DNA of 5,500 bases from JBFMCC01 sp034435275 (GTDB lineage Bacteria > Chloroflexota > Anaerolineae > Anaerolineales > Villigracilaceae). The stretch lies in the NCBI GenBank assembly GCA_034435275.1, contig DAOTXP010000177.1, positions 1 to 5,500 of the forward strand. Direction: 5' to 3'. The notes beneath the pieces were generated by a model. That model did no database searches, was not told where the DNA came from, and saw only the letters and a list, made by a program, of their open reading frames with translations. The position numbers and the translations under genes were made by a program. This document shows, one piece after another, positions 1 to 5,500 of this stretch. Within the stretch, counting starts at the first letter, position 1; each line of letters starts with the position of its first letter.

Positions 1-2429
1 GCCCGAATCCTCTCACCCTTCGGATCCCAAACAGGCGAGGCGATCACTTCCGCCGCCATGCGTTCGCCGAAGAATTCAATCGTCAGTTTCGTGCCATGCT
101 TGCTGTACGCCATCGGCACATAGGCATAAACGAGACTCTTCTTTACCGAGTAGCCGTACCCGCCCGCCGCGACCCAACCGATGATGTCTTCGCCTGCGCG
201 GATGGGTTCCTTGCCGAGCGCAATGGTGCGGTCATCTGCCAGCGTCATGCAGACCAATTTCCGCGTCAGGCCTTTCTTCTTGGCCTCCACCAACGCGTCC
301 TTGCCGATGAAATCGGCTTTGTCTAGTTTCACCGCGAAGCCGAGACCCGCCTCGTACGGATTGTAGTCGGGGCTGATCTCACTGCTCCAGTAGCGATAAC
401 CTTTTTCGAGCCTCAGCGTGTCAATGGCTTTGTAGCCCGCGGCCACCATTCCTTCGGGGACGCCCGCTTCCCAGAGCGTGTCCCACAGGCGGACGCCGTA
501 CTCCATCGGGCAGTAAAACTCCCAGCCGAGTTCGCCCACATAGGTCACGCGCGAAGCGAGCGCGGGGACATCGCCAACGTTGATGCGTTTGGCGGTCATG
601 TACGGGAAGCCCGCGTTCGAGACGTCATCCGTCGTCACCTTCTCCAAAATCTTGCGCGCCTTCGGTCCCCACAAACCGATGCAGGCGTACTGCGAGCCGA
701 CATCCTCGATGACGACGCTTCCATCGTCGGGCATGTTCAGCGACAACCACGACGCATCATGTTGACCGAAAGCGGTTCCCGTGATGATGAGGAATTTTTC
801 CTCGCCCAAGCGCGTGACGGTGAAGTCGCATTCGATGCCGCCGCGTTTGTTGAGGCATTGGGTGTAGACGACGGTGCCGACTGGCACGTCAATCTCGTTG
901 GCGCAGACGTAATTGAGGAACTTGAGCGCGCCCGCGCCACGCACTTCGAACTTGTTGAACGAGGTCTCGTCAAAGAGACCCGCGTGTTCGCGCGTCATCA
1001 AATGTTCGTGGCCGATGGCGCGGCTCCAGGCGTGACGCGCCCAGCCGCGCGGTTCGTGTCCGTGCGTGGCTTTTTCCTCGTAGATGCTGAACCAGTTGGG
1101 ACGCTCCCAGCCGAACTTCTCGCCAAACGAACAGCGCAGGTCGCGCAGGCGGAAGTAGGTGGGGGAGAGGCGCTGTCCGCGGCGCGAGATGCGCTCCTCG
1201 CCAGGGTAGTGGATGTCGTAATATTGCGTGTACGTCTCGATGGTGCGCGCCGCGGTGTAATCGAGGTTGTTGTAGTTCGGACCGAAGCGGCGCACATCCA
1301 GCCGCCACACGTCCCATTCGGGATGACCGTCAATGATCCACTCGGCCATCACTTTGCCAATGCCGCCCGCGCCCGCCAGCCCGTGCGCGCAGAACGCGCA
1401 GGCCACCCAGAATCCCTTGACCGAGGTCGGGCCGAGCAGGAACTCGCCATCGGGCGTGAAGCCTTCGGGACCGTTGAGCAGTTTCACCACTTCCGCGTTT
1501 TCCACGGCGGGCACGCGTCGGATGGAGTTTTCCATCAGCGGCGCGAAACGATCCCAATCGGGCGCGAGCAGTTGATATTTAAAATCGCGCGGGATGCCGT
1601 TCATGCCATACGTCGCGGGCTGACGCTCATATCCGCCCGTGACCAGTCCGCCAACCTCCTCGCGCCAATACACCAGCAGGTCGGGATCGCGCAAATTCGG
1701 GAACGTGTGCGTGACACCCTCGATGGGCTTGGTCATAATGTACAGATGCGCCATCGGGACGACAGGCAGTTCCAATCCGACCATCTTGCCGACCTCGCGT
1801 CCCCACATGCCCGCGGCGTTGACAACGACCTCGGTCTGGATCGTGCCTTTATGGGTCACTACTTCGTGGACGCGGCCGTTCTTGATATTGATCGCCTCCA
1901 CGTTGGTATCGGTGAAGATCTGCGCGCCGAATTTCTTGGCACCCGCCGCCAGCGCGTTGGTGAGACCCGTCGGGTCAATCGAACCGTCGTTGGGTGTGTA
2001 CGCGGCCGCGACGACTCCTGTGATGTCCATCAGCGGGAACATATCCTGCGCCTCTTTGGGCGAGATCAATTCCATCGGGACGCCGAACGAGCGTGCCATG
2101 CCCACGAGTCGTTTGGTCTCCTCCAATCGTTCATGCGACGAGGCCAGACGCAGTCCGCCCACCTCGCGCCAGGAGGTATCCACGCCCGTCTCTTCTTTCA
2201 GGCGGCGATACAAGTCGGTGCTGTAGTGCATCATGCGCGTCAGGTTGGCGTCCGAGCGCATCTGCCCAACCAGTCCTGCCGAGTGCCAGGTGGAACCCGC
2301 CGTCAGTTCGTGGCGTTCGAGAAGCACCACATCCTTCCAGCCCATCTGGGCCATGTGATAGGCGATGCTTGCGCCTCCCACCCCTCCGCCGATGATGACG
2401 GCCTGTGCATGCTTTGGTAGTTCTGCCAT
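1..2429 (-). CDS. FAD-dependent sarcosine/dimethylglycine dehydrogenase-like protein with GcvT domains (3' end cut by window)
   Basis: By family, this flavoprotein oxidatively demethylates an N-methylated glycine (dimethylglycine, sarcosine or a related secondary/tertiary amine) and passes the one-carbon unit to tetrahydrofolate; it is likely cytoplasmic, since no signal peptide is visible. Seen: 809 codons open to the edge. An N-terminal Rossmann motif GGGVGG lies at residues 14-19 with Glu38 ending the second strand, and GSTWHSAGL at 45-53 places His49 where this family links FAD covalently. A DAO-type fold runs to about 365 with CAFCAHGLAGAGG near 344-356. A linker domain contains GWERPNWF at 440-447. 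A GcvT-like half covers about 450-700, with GGIECDFTVTRL (Asp535 at the folate-site acid position), GELGWEFY at 632-639 and LRLEKGYR at 672-679. A GcvT C-terminal barrel follows to the edge. Family length is about 810-820 aa, and the end (SPVWDPKGERIR) matches the usual C-terminus, so only a few residues are missing. The start is set by AGGAG six bases upstream of ATG. The exact substrate (sarcosine, dimethylglycine, other N-methyl compounds) cannot be decided. Confidence 0.93.
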   Translation of the reverse strand, partial: MAELPKHAQAVIIGGGVGGASIAYHMAQMGWKDVVLLERHELTAGSTWHSAGLVGQMRSDANLTRMMHYSTDLYRRLKEETGVDTSWREVGGLRLASSHERLEETKRLVGMARSFGVPMELISPKEAQDMFPLMDITGVVAAAYTPNDGSIDPTGLTNALAAGAKKFGAQIFTDTNVEAINIKNGRVHEVVTHKGTIQTEVVVNAAGMWGREVGKMVGLELPVVPMAHLYIMTKPIEGVTHTFPNLRDPDLLVYWREEVGGLVTGGYERQPATYGMNGIPRDFKYQLLAPDWDRFAPLMENSIRRVPAVENAEVVKLLNGPEGFTPDGEFLLGPTSVKGFWVACAFCAHGLAGAGGIGKVMAEWIIDGHPEWDVWRLDVRRFGPNYNNLDYTAARTIETYTQYYDIHYPGEERISRRGQRLSPTYFRLRDLRCSFGEKFGWERPNWFSIYEEKATHGHEPRGWARHAWSRAIGHEHLMTREHAGLFDETSFNKFEVRGAGALKFLNYVCANEIDVPVGTVVYTQCLNKRGGIECDFTVTRLGEEKFLIITGTAFGQHDASWLSLNMPDDGSVVIEDVGSQYACIGLWGPKARKILEKVTTDDVSNAGFPYMTAKRINVGDVPALASRVTYVGELGWEFYCPMEYGVRLWDTLWEAGVPEGMVAAGYKAIDTLRLEKGYRYWSSEISPDYNPYEAGLGFAVKLDKADFIGKDALVEAKKKGLTRKLVCMTLADDRTIALGKEPIRAGEDIIGWVAAGGYGYSVKKSLVYAYVPMAYSKHGTKLTIEFFGERMAAEVIASPVWDPKGERIR

Positions 2430-2440
2430 GATGGTCTCCT

Positions 2441-2469
2441 AGTCGGATAGTCTTATGGTCTGATAGTCT
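2441..2469. repeat. 8-bp tandem repeat, about 3.5 copies
   Basis: Four consecutive 8-bp steps read AGTCGGAT, AGTCTTAT, GGTCTGAT, AGTCT. Positions 2442-2453 and 2458-2469 match at 11 of 12 bases with a 16-bp offset. The repeat sits directly upstream of the ribosome-binding site of the dehydrogenase and would lie in its mRNA leader. No function is evident; it may be slippage-generated sequence. Confidence 0.6.
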
Positions 2470-2470
2470 C

Positions 2471-2593
2471 CGTCATTGCGAGGAGGGTCGAGTAGTGCGA
2501 GTGCTTTTCTCGCTCGGATCGAGACTCGACGAAGCCATCCCCGCGTCAACGAGGCGTTGCTTCGGGCGGAAGAGCGCTGCCCTTGCCATGACG
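2471..2593. repeat. MITE-like palindromic intergenic repeat element
   Basis: The element begins CGTCATTGCGAGG and ends with the inverted copy of CGTCATGGCAAGG (13 bp, two mismatches). Inside are a 7-bp inverted repeat GTCGAGT (2487-2493) / ACTCGAC (2524-2530), a nested GCGAG (2497-2501) / CTCGC (2509-2513), and a second arm containing GGGC (2564-2567) / GCCC (2579-2582). It encodes no protein. Terminal inverted repeats plus internal hairpins and an intergenic location fit a dispersed palindromic element (REP/MITE class); similar CGTCATTGCGAG-type repeats occur in many bacterial genomes. Copy number cannot be seen from one window. Confidence 0.65.
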
Positions 2594-2605
2594 ATCATAC
2601 CTTTG

Positions 2606-2640
2606 AAAAATATAAAGGTATTACCTTTCGGCAATACCTT
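2606..2640 (-). terminator. Intrinsic terminator of the nucleotidyltransferase-CBS operon
   Basis: Read on the minus strand, AAGGTATTGCC, a GAAA tetraloop and GGTAATACCTT form an 11-bp stem with a single G-U pair, followed by TATATTTTT. It starts 10 bases after the stop codon of the CBS gene. There is no T-run on the other side, so it works only for minus-strand transcription. The stem is AT-rich at its base but the geometry is textbook. Confidence 0.88.
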
Positions 2641-2650
2641 GGAATTCAAA

Positions 2651-3460
2651 TCATTTCTGCCAGACCGAATCGGGATGCGCCATTGCCGCGACGATGTCGA
2701 ACGAGGAGATGATCCCCAGCGGGAAGGCCTCGGGGTCGGAATCGTCCACCACGACGAGACGATGGTGATGGTTCTGGATCATTTTATCGGCGGCTTCGCG
2801 CAGGCTGGCGTGGATGTCAATCGTCAATGGTGCATGCATCACGTCGCGTACGGTCAGTTTTTCGTCAATGCCATTTTTGACAAAGGGCAGGAGACTCCGT
2901 CCGCTGACGACGCCGAGGACTCTGCCCTTCGCGTCCACCACCAGCACGGACCTCCAGCCTGCCTGCGTCATCGTGCGCGCGGCAGACACGATGGGCGTCT
3001 TGCCGCGGCAGACGAGGATCGCGTCCGACATCACATCCCCGACGGTTTCGCGCTTCGGTTCCTCCTCCGAGGCGATGCTGGCGACAAAATCCGACAACGA
3101 GATCACGCCGATGGGTTTTCCCTTCTCGGTGACGAGTAAGCGGCCGATTTGTTTGTCAATCAGGATATTGACCGCCTCCGACAATGGCATGTCAGATTCA
3201 ACCGAGTCCACGGGCTGGGACATTAAGTCCGACGCGGTCAACTTGCGCATGACGGCCAGATTTTCAGAATCCGAAGAAAGCCATTCACCTGCCAGCAGAT
3301 CATAGTCCGAGATGAGGCCGAGGGCGCGGCCGGCGCGGTCGGTGACGATCAGCGCGTGGACGCGGTTCTGATTCAATAAAACAGCAACCTGCCCGAGGGT
3401 CGCGTTGGGACGGCAGGTCAGCAGGCCGTGGTGCATGAGGTCACGGACGAGTTTGGTCAT
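2651..3460 (-). CDS. Four-CBS-motif protein (two Bateman modules)
   Basis: The 269-aa protein is made almost wholly of CBS motifs, at about residues 7-58, 77-130, 141-195 and 205-262, each opening with a D(L/V)M-type start. CBS pairs normally bind adenine nucleotides (AMP, ATP, SAM and relatives) and report energy or nucleotide state. The nucleotide-contact pattern S-x-x-D is present in CBS1 (Ser51/Asp54), CBS2 (Ser121/Asp124) and CBS4 (Ser252/Asp255); CBS3 has Ser186 but Ser189 replaces the Asp, so one site may be altered or empty. There is no catalytic, DNA-binding or membrane segment, so it is likely a soluble sensor acting through a partner. The start is supported by AGGAGG eight bases upstream of ATG. 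It lies 12 bp after the nucleotidyltransferase gene, clearly co-transcribed with it, and is followed by a strong terminator. The regulated target is unknown. Confidence 0.92.
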   Translation of the reverse strand: MTKLVRDLMHHGLLTCRPNATLGQVAVLLNQNRVHALIVTDRAGRALGLISDYDLLAGEWLSSDSENLAVMRKLTASDLMSQPVDSVESDMPLSEAVNILIDKQIGRLLVTEKGKPIGVISLSDFVASIASEEEPKRETVGDVMSDAILVCRGKTPIVSAARTMTQAGWRSVLVVDAKGRVLGVVSGRSLLPFVKNGIDEKLTVRDVMHAPLTIDIHASLREAADKMIQNHHHRLVVVDDSDPEAFPLGIISSFDIVAAMAHPDSVWQK

Positions 3461-3472
3461 AACGTCATCCTC

Positions 3473-4264
3473 CTATCCAACTTCATCCACGTCTTTGTAC
3501 CATTTGACGCGGTCGCCAACACGGGCGCGCAGTTTCCAGCCCATCGTCTTGGGTTCGGCTTCCAGGCGCGCCATTGCATCCTTTACTTGCGATTCCACTT
3601 TGGCTTTTTGCTCGTCCGTCAATTGCGGGTAATGATGCGCCAGCGCGCGTACCTTCTCGAGGTTCATGGTGACAGTGCGCCAGAAGCCCCAGTCTGCGGC
3701 GCAGATGGCGGCGACGCGTTTGATGTTGATGGTCTCTTTATCAATGTTACCGAGCGGATGTTCGAGCAGGAGCATGATGGTGTCTATGATGTCCTTCTCG
3801 TTGATCTGGACGATTTGCATTTTTTCGAGCAGGAGTTCGGCCAGCGGGATGGTGGGGGAGTCGGTTTCGAGGCGGTCCTTCCAGTAGATTGCGTGACAGA
3901 AATCCAGTTTTTCATAGAAGATGTCCACGTGCAGGCCCGCTTCGGGTTTGTCGTAGATTGCCCGTTCGCCTTCAGAAACGATGAAGACTTCACGATTTTC
4001 CTGATAGCCCAGTCCCGCCATCATCTCCTGAATCGGTTTGACCTGACGGCGGTAGGCGGCGAAGTCAATGTCGGTATATGCGCGGCCCAGGGCAGCCTGC
4101 AAATGTCCGTTGTTGGGACAGTGCATTTGAAAGGCCAACGACCCGATCACCCGCAGCAGGATTCCGGCATCGTCACTGGCTTTGAGGATGCGTTTCAATT
4201 CATTTTCGAACTTATCGCGCTCGGCCTGATTCTGTTCACCCATCCCAACCGGACTATTTGCCAT
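3473..4264 (-). CDS. Nucleotidyltransferase-fold protein of unknown substrate
   Basis: The 263-aa soluble protein shows the hallmarks of the polymerase-beta-type nucleotidyltransferase superfamily: an N-terminal helix, then VIGSLAF with Gly41-Ser42, YTDIDF with Asp65 and Asp67 as the metal-binding pair, and LHVDIFY with Asp114 as a third carboxylate. A downstream EKMQ...NEKDIID segment (Lys148, Lys158-Asp159, Asp162 region) resembles the Lys plus (R/K)D-x-x-D pattern of AbiEii/MNT-like enzymes. The C-terminal third is helical and charged and ends VKWYKDVDEVG. All key acids are present, so activity is plausible; the acceptor (protein, RNA, small molecule) is unknown. The start codon is preceded by CAGGAG with six bases of spacing; an in-frame Met8 is a weaker alternative. 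It is the first gene of an operon with the CBS gene 12 bp downstream and is divergent from the deoR-type gene. No partner toxin or antitoxin of the usual AbiE type is seen, so a defence role is not supported. Confidence 0.8.
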   Translation of the reverse strand: MANSPVGMGEQNQAERDKFENELKRILKASDDAGILLRVIGSLAFQMHCPNNGHLQAALGRAYTDIDFAAYRRQVKPIQEMMAGLGYQENREVFIVSEGERAIYDKPEAGLHVDIFYEKLDFCHAIYWKDRLETDSPTIPLAELLLEKMQIVQINEKDIIDTIMLLLEHPLGNIDKETINIKRVAAICAADWGFWRTVTMNLEKVRALAHHYPQLTDEQKAKVESQVKDAMARLEAEPKTMGWKLRARVGDRVKWYKDVDEVG

Positions 4265-4310
4265 ACGCTGCTCCTGTGCGAAAGGTCAGGAATCTGTCTG
4301 ATCTATATTT

Positions 4311-4334
4311 CCTCCCGTTGATTTAGGAGGAGGA
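4311..4334 (-). promoter_or_regulatory. Possible mRNA-leader hairpin (anti-Shine-Dalgarno-like arm)
   Basis: In the minus-strand leader, TCCTCCTCCT (4334-4325) can pair with GGAGG (4315-4311) across a short loop. The same CTCCT track could instead pair with the AGGAG ribosome-binding site of the nucleotidyltransferase gene (4275-4271). The two pairings exclude each other. This is visible complementarity only; it matches no riboswitch class I recognise. Confidence 0.25.
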
Positions 4335-4348
4335 TATTCGCTGCTCAT

Positions 4349-4377
4349 ATTATAATGAAAAATACAAAAACTTGCAA
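4349..4377 (-). promoter_or_regulatory. Sigma70-type promoter of the nucleotidyltransferase-CBS operon
   Basis: On the minus strand TTGCAA (4377-4372), a 17-bp spacer and a perfect TATAAT (4354-4349) predict a start near 4342 and a leader of about 78 nt. The -35 box is shared with the opposing promoter. Confidence 0.72.
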
Positions 4378-4400
4378 ATTTCTTCAGATTCTTATATAAT
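4372..4400 (+). promoter_or_regulatory. Sigma70-type promoter of the deoR-family gene
   Basis: TTGCAA (4372-4377), a 17-bp spacer and a perfect TATAAT (4395-4400) predict transcription starting near 4407, giving a leader of about 41 nt before the ATG at 4448. Flanking sequence is AT-rich, unlike the GC-rich genes on either side. Confidence 0.75.
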
Positions 4401-4406
4401 GAATTG

Positions 4407-4419
4407 TTGAAGCGTTCAA
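4407..4419. promoter_or_regulatory. Candidate operator (inverted repeat at the predicted start site)
   Basis: TTGAA-GCG-TTCAA is a perfect 5-3-5 inverted repeat lying on the predicted transcription start of the deoR-type gene. Its location would suit repression, most simply autoregulation by the adjacent DeoR protein. The half-site is short and assignment to that regulator is inference. Confidence 0.4.
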
Positions 4420-4447
4420 TTTCACTCATATACCCGAGACTCAACTG

Positions 4448-5236
4448 ATGAGTAAACCTCTCATCCCTGCCCAGCGGCGAGAACGTATCCAGGAATATTT
4501 GGCGGTTCACCAAATCGTCCGGACGGTCGATTTGTGTGAAATGCTGGACACGTCCGAAGCGACAGTTCGGCGCGACCTGGAATGGCTGGAGCAAGAGGGA
4601 ATTTTGGAACGCACGCATGGGGGGGCAATTCTCAATCAGCGCATGACCTCCGAATCCGAATACCTGCAAAGGGCGCAAAAGAATCCCGAAGAGAAACACA
4701 ACATCGGCGTTCTGGCGGCCTCGCTGATCGAAGATGGGGACATTGTTTTCATCAACAGTGGTACGACCACGACCCAGGTGATTTGCAGTATCCGAAATGA
4801 CGCAGGAATCTCTGTGTTCACCAATAACCTGTATGCTGCGTTAGAGGCGGGGGAGGCGGGATTTCACAACTACCTGATTGGCGGGGAGTTCCAGCCGCGT
4901 TCCAATTCGTTGGCGGGACGCTTCGCCATTGAGAACCTGAGACAGGTCTATGCCAATAAAGCCATCATCGGTGTGGATGGGATCAGCTTGAAGCACGGGT
5001 GCACCGTCCCCTCCAATGCGGAGGCGGAAGTGGTGCGCCTGATGATCGAACGCACGAAAGGGAAAATCATCATCGTTGCAGATCACAGCAAATGGGGAGT
5101 GGTATCCAATTTTCAAATTGCAGGCATTGACGAGATTGACCAGCTTGTCACCGACGAGGGCATCGATTCTTCGGCGCTCGAATCGCTGACGGAACACGGC
5201 GTCGAGAGCCTGATCGCCACGGCTCATCCTGTTTAA
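4448..5236 (+). CDS. DeoR-family transcriptional repressor
   Basis: The 262-aa protein has the standard DeoR layout and length. A winged helix-turn-helix covers about residues 8-60, with the family signature around TSEATVRRDLEWLEQEG (35-51) and the wing ERTHGGA (54-60). The C-terminal DeoRC sensor domain (about 80-240), a ribose-5-phosphate-isomerase-like fold that binds a phosphorylated sugar, is intact: INSGTTTTQ (102-110, phosphate loop), TNN (125-127), GVDGIS (175-180) and ADHSKWG (211-217). It is expected to bind DNA without inducer and release it when a sugar phosphate binds. The ATG at 4448 begins the usual N-terminus (PAQRRERIQEYL follows), although only a weak GAGA stands upstream as ribosome-binding site. 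It is transcribed divergently from the nucleotidyltransferase-CBS operon; no sugar kinase, aldolase or transporter gene is in view, so the specific inducer and the exact subfamily (GlpR, AgaR, FruR-like and so on) cannot be named. Confidence 0.95.
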   Translation: MSKPLIPAQRRERIQEYLAVHQIVRTVDLCEMLDTSEATVRRDLEWLEQEGILERTHGGAILNQRMTSESEYLQRAQKNPEEKHNIGVLAASLIEDGDIVFINSGTTTTQVICSIRNDAGISVFTNNLYAALEAGEAGFHNYLIGGEFQPRSNSLAGRFAIENLRQVYANKAIIGVDGISLKHGCTVPSNAEAEVVRLMIERTKGKIIIVADHSKWGVVSNFQIAGIDEIDQLVTDEGIDSSALESLTEHGVESLIATAHPV

Positions 5237-5275
5237 GCCTGACGACGCGCATGCGTTCCGCCGGGCTTTTTATTT
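5235..5275 (+). terminator. Intrinsic terminator after the deoR-family gene
   Basis: AAGCCTG (5235-5241) pairs with CCGGGCTT (5261-5268) with one U-G pair and one unpaired C; an inner ACGC/GCGT stem (5245-5256) caps it, and TTTTTATTT follows. The first stem bases are the last two of the TAA stop codon. The next gene's ribosome-binding site begins immediately after the T-tract. Confidence 0.75.
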
Positions 5276-5287
5276 GGAGAAATCCTG

Positions 5288-5500
5288 ATGAAGCTCTTCC
5301 CGAAGAAACCCAGCAAGAAACCCACCCGTCTCTTTTTCGCCACCGACCTGCACGGCTCGGAGCGGACGTACCGCAAGTTCATCAACGCGGGCAAGTTCTA
5401 CGAGGCGAATGTCATTGTGATGGGCGGGGATATTCAGGGCAAGTTGCTCATCCCGATCATCCAGGAAGCCAATGGGCATTATCGCGCCACGGTACAGGGA
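5288..5500 (+). CDS. Calcineurin-like metallophosphoesterase (N-terminal part, cut by window)
   Basis: Only the first 71 residues are present. After a short basic N-terminus (KLFPKKPSKKPTR) comes the strand-loop FFATDLHGS with Asp20-x-His22, then VIVMGGDIQG with Asp48. These are the first two metal-binding blocks (D-x-H and GD) of the calcineurin-like phosphoesterase superfamily, whose members hydrolyse phosphomono- or diesters with two metal ions. The usual GD-x-x-D Asp cannot be aligned with confidence and the GNH(D/E) and later His blocks lie outside the window. There is no signal peptide, suggesting a cytoplasmic enzyme. The start is supported by GGAGA (5276-5280) seven bases upstream of ATG. 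It lies 51 bp after the deoR-type gene on the same strand but behind a terminator, so co-transcription would require read-through. The substrate is unknown. Confidence 0.85.
   Translation, partial: MKLFPKKPSKKPTRLFFATDLHGSERTYRKFINAGKFYEANVIVMGGDIQGKLLIPIIQEANGHYRATVQG

Noticed and set aside
759..2420. 553-codon open frame on the plus strand
   Set aside because: It is exactly antisense to the dehydrogenase, whose frame contains FAD and folate-site motifs throughout. The plus-strand translation shows no recognisable domain and has no ribosome-binding site; it is open because of the high-GC codon bias of the real gene.
2471..2593. CRISPR array or structured RNA gene in the intergenic region
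   Set aside because: There are no regularly spaced identical repeats, and the hairpins are explained by terminal and internal inverted repeats of a MITE/REP-like element. No tRNA or known RNA motif is recognisable.
2495..3139. 214-codon open frame on the plus strand
   Set aside because: Antisense to the CBS gene and starting inside the palindromic repeat; the opposite frame has four clear CBS motifs and a good ribosome-binding site.
3473..4264. AbiE-type toxin-antitoxin or phage-defence system
   Set aside because: The fold resembles that family, but no AbiEi-like or HEPN-type partner is adjacent; the neighbour is a CBS protein, so the defence label has no contextual support.
3428..4321. 297-codon open frame on the plus strand, longer than the gene annotated opposite it
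   Set aside because: The minus-strand frame has the GS and DxD nucleotidyltransferase motifs, a ribosome-binding site, a promoter and operon spacing. The plus frame has no domain and would run through the promoter region's leader.
4351..4356. Second TATAAT on the plus strand
   Set aside because: It is the other reading of the AT-rich minus-strand -10 region; at the right distance upstream the sequence is AGGAGG, nothing like a -35.
4286..4699. 137-codon open frame on the minus strand
   Set aside because: It overlaps the conserved helix-turn-helix coding part of the deoR-type gene and crosses both promoters. Its last 20 codons (from an ATG at 4348) begin upstream of the predicted minus-strand start site, so even a short leader peptide is not supported.

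Overview
The window comes from a GC-rich bacterial chromosome. The gene set (a sarcosine/dimethylglycine dehydrogenase-like flavoprotein, a four-CBS protein, a DeoR-type regulator) and a degenerate palindromic intergenic repeat starting CGTCATTGCGAGG resemble Chloroflexota of the Anaerolineae group. That assignment is an inference from general resemblance and is only moderately secure. No rRNA, tRNA, CRISPR array or transposase gene is visible.

Layout from left to right. (1) Positions 1-2429, minus strand: a nearly complete FAD-dependent dehydrogenase fused to a GcvT-like folate-binding half. Only the last few residues appear to fall outside the window. (2) Positions 2430-2650, non-coding: an 8-bp tandem repeat in the leader of the dehydrogenase, a roughly 123-bp MITE-like palindromic repeat, and a clear intrinsic terminator with a GAAA tetraloop that ends the operon to its right. 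(3) Positions 2651-4264, minus strand: a two-gene operon, first a nucleotidyltransferase-fold protein (263 aa), then, 12 bp downstream, a protein made of four CBS motifs (269 aa). (4) Positions 4265-4447: a divergent promoter region in which two near-consensus sigma70-type promoters face away from each other and share one palindromic TTGCAA -35 box. (5) Positions 4448-5236, plus strand: a DeoR-family sugar-phosphate-responsive repressor, followed by an intrinsic terminator overlapping its stop codon. (6) Positions 5288-5500, plus strand: the first 71 codons of a calcineurin-like metallophosphoesterase, cut by the window edge.

How they may work together: the DeoR protein is encoded back to back with the nucleotidyltransferase-CBS operon, and the two promoters overlap so tightly that RNA polymerase should not be able to occupy both at once. 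An inverted repeat at the predicted deoR transcription start is a candidate operator. The simplest model is a regulator that controls itself and the adjacent operon. The operon's own function is unknown; a nucleotidyltransferase beside an adenine-nucleotide-sensing CBS protein invites a nucleotide-signalling hypothesis, but the sequence does not prove one. The dehydrogenase is separated from this operon by a terminator and is probably an independent unit of one-carbon/methylamine metabolism.
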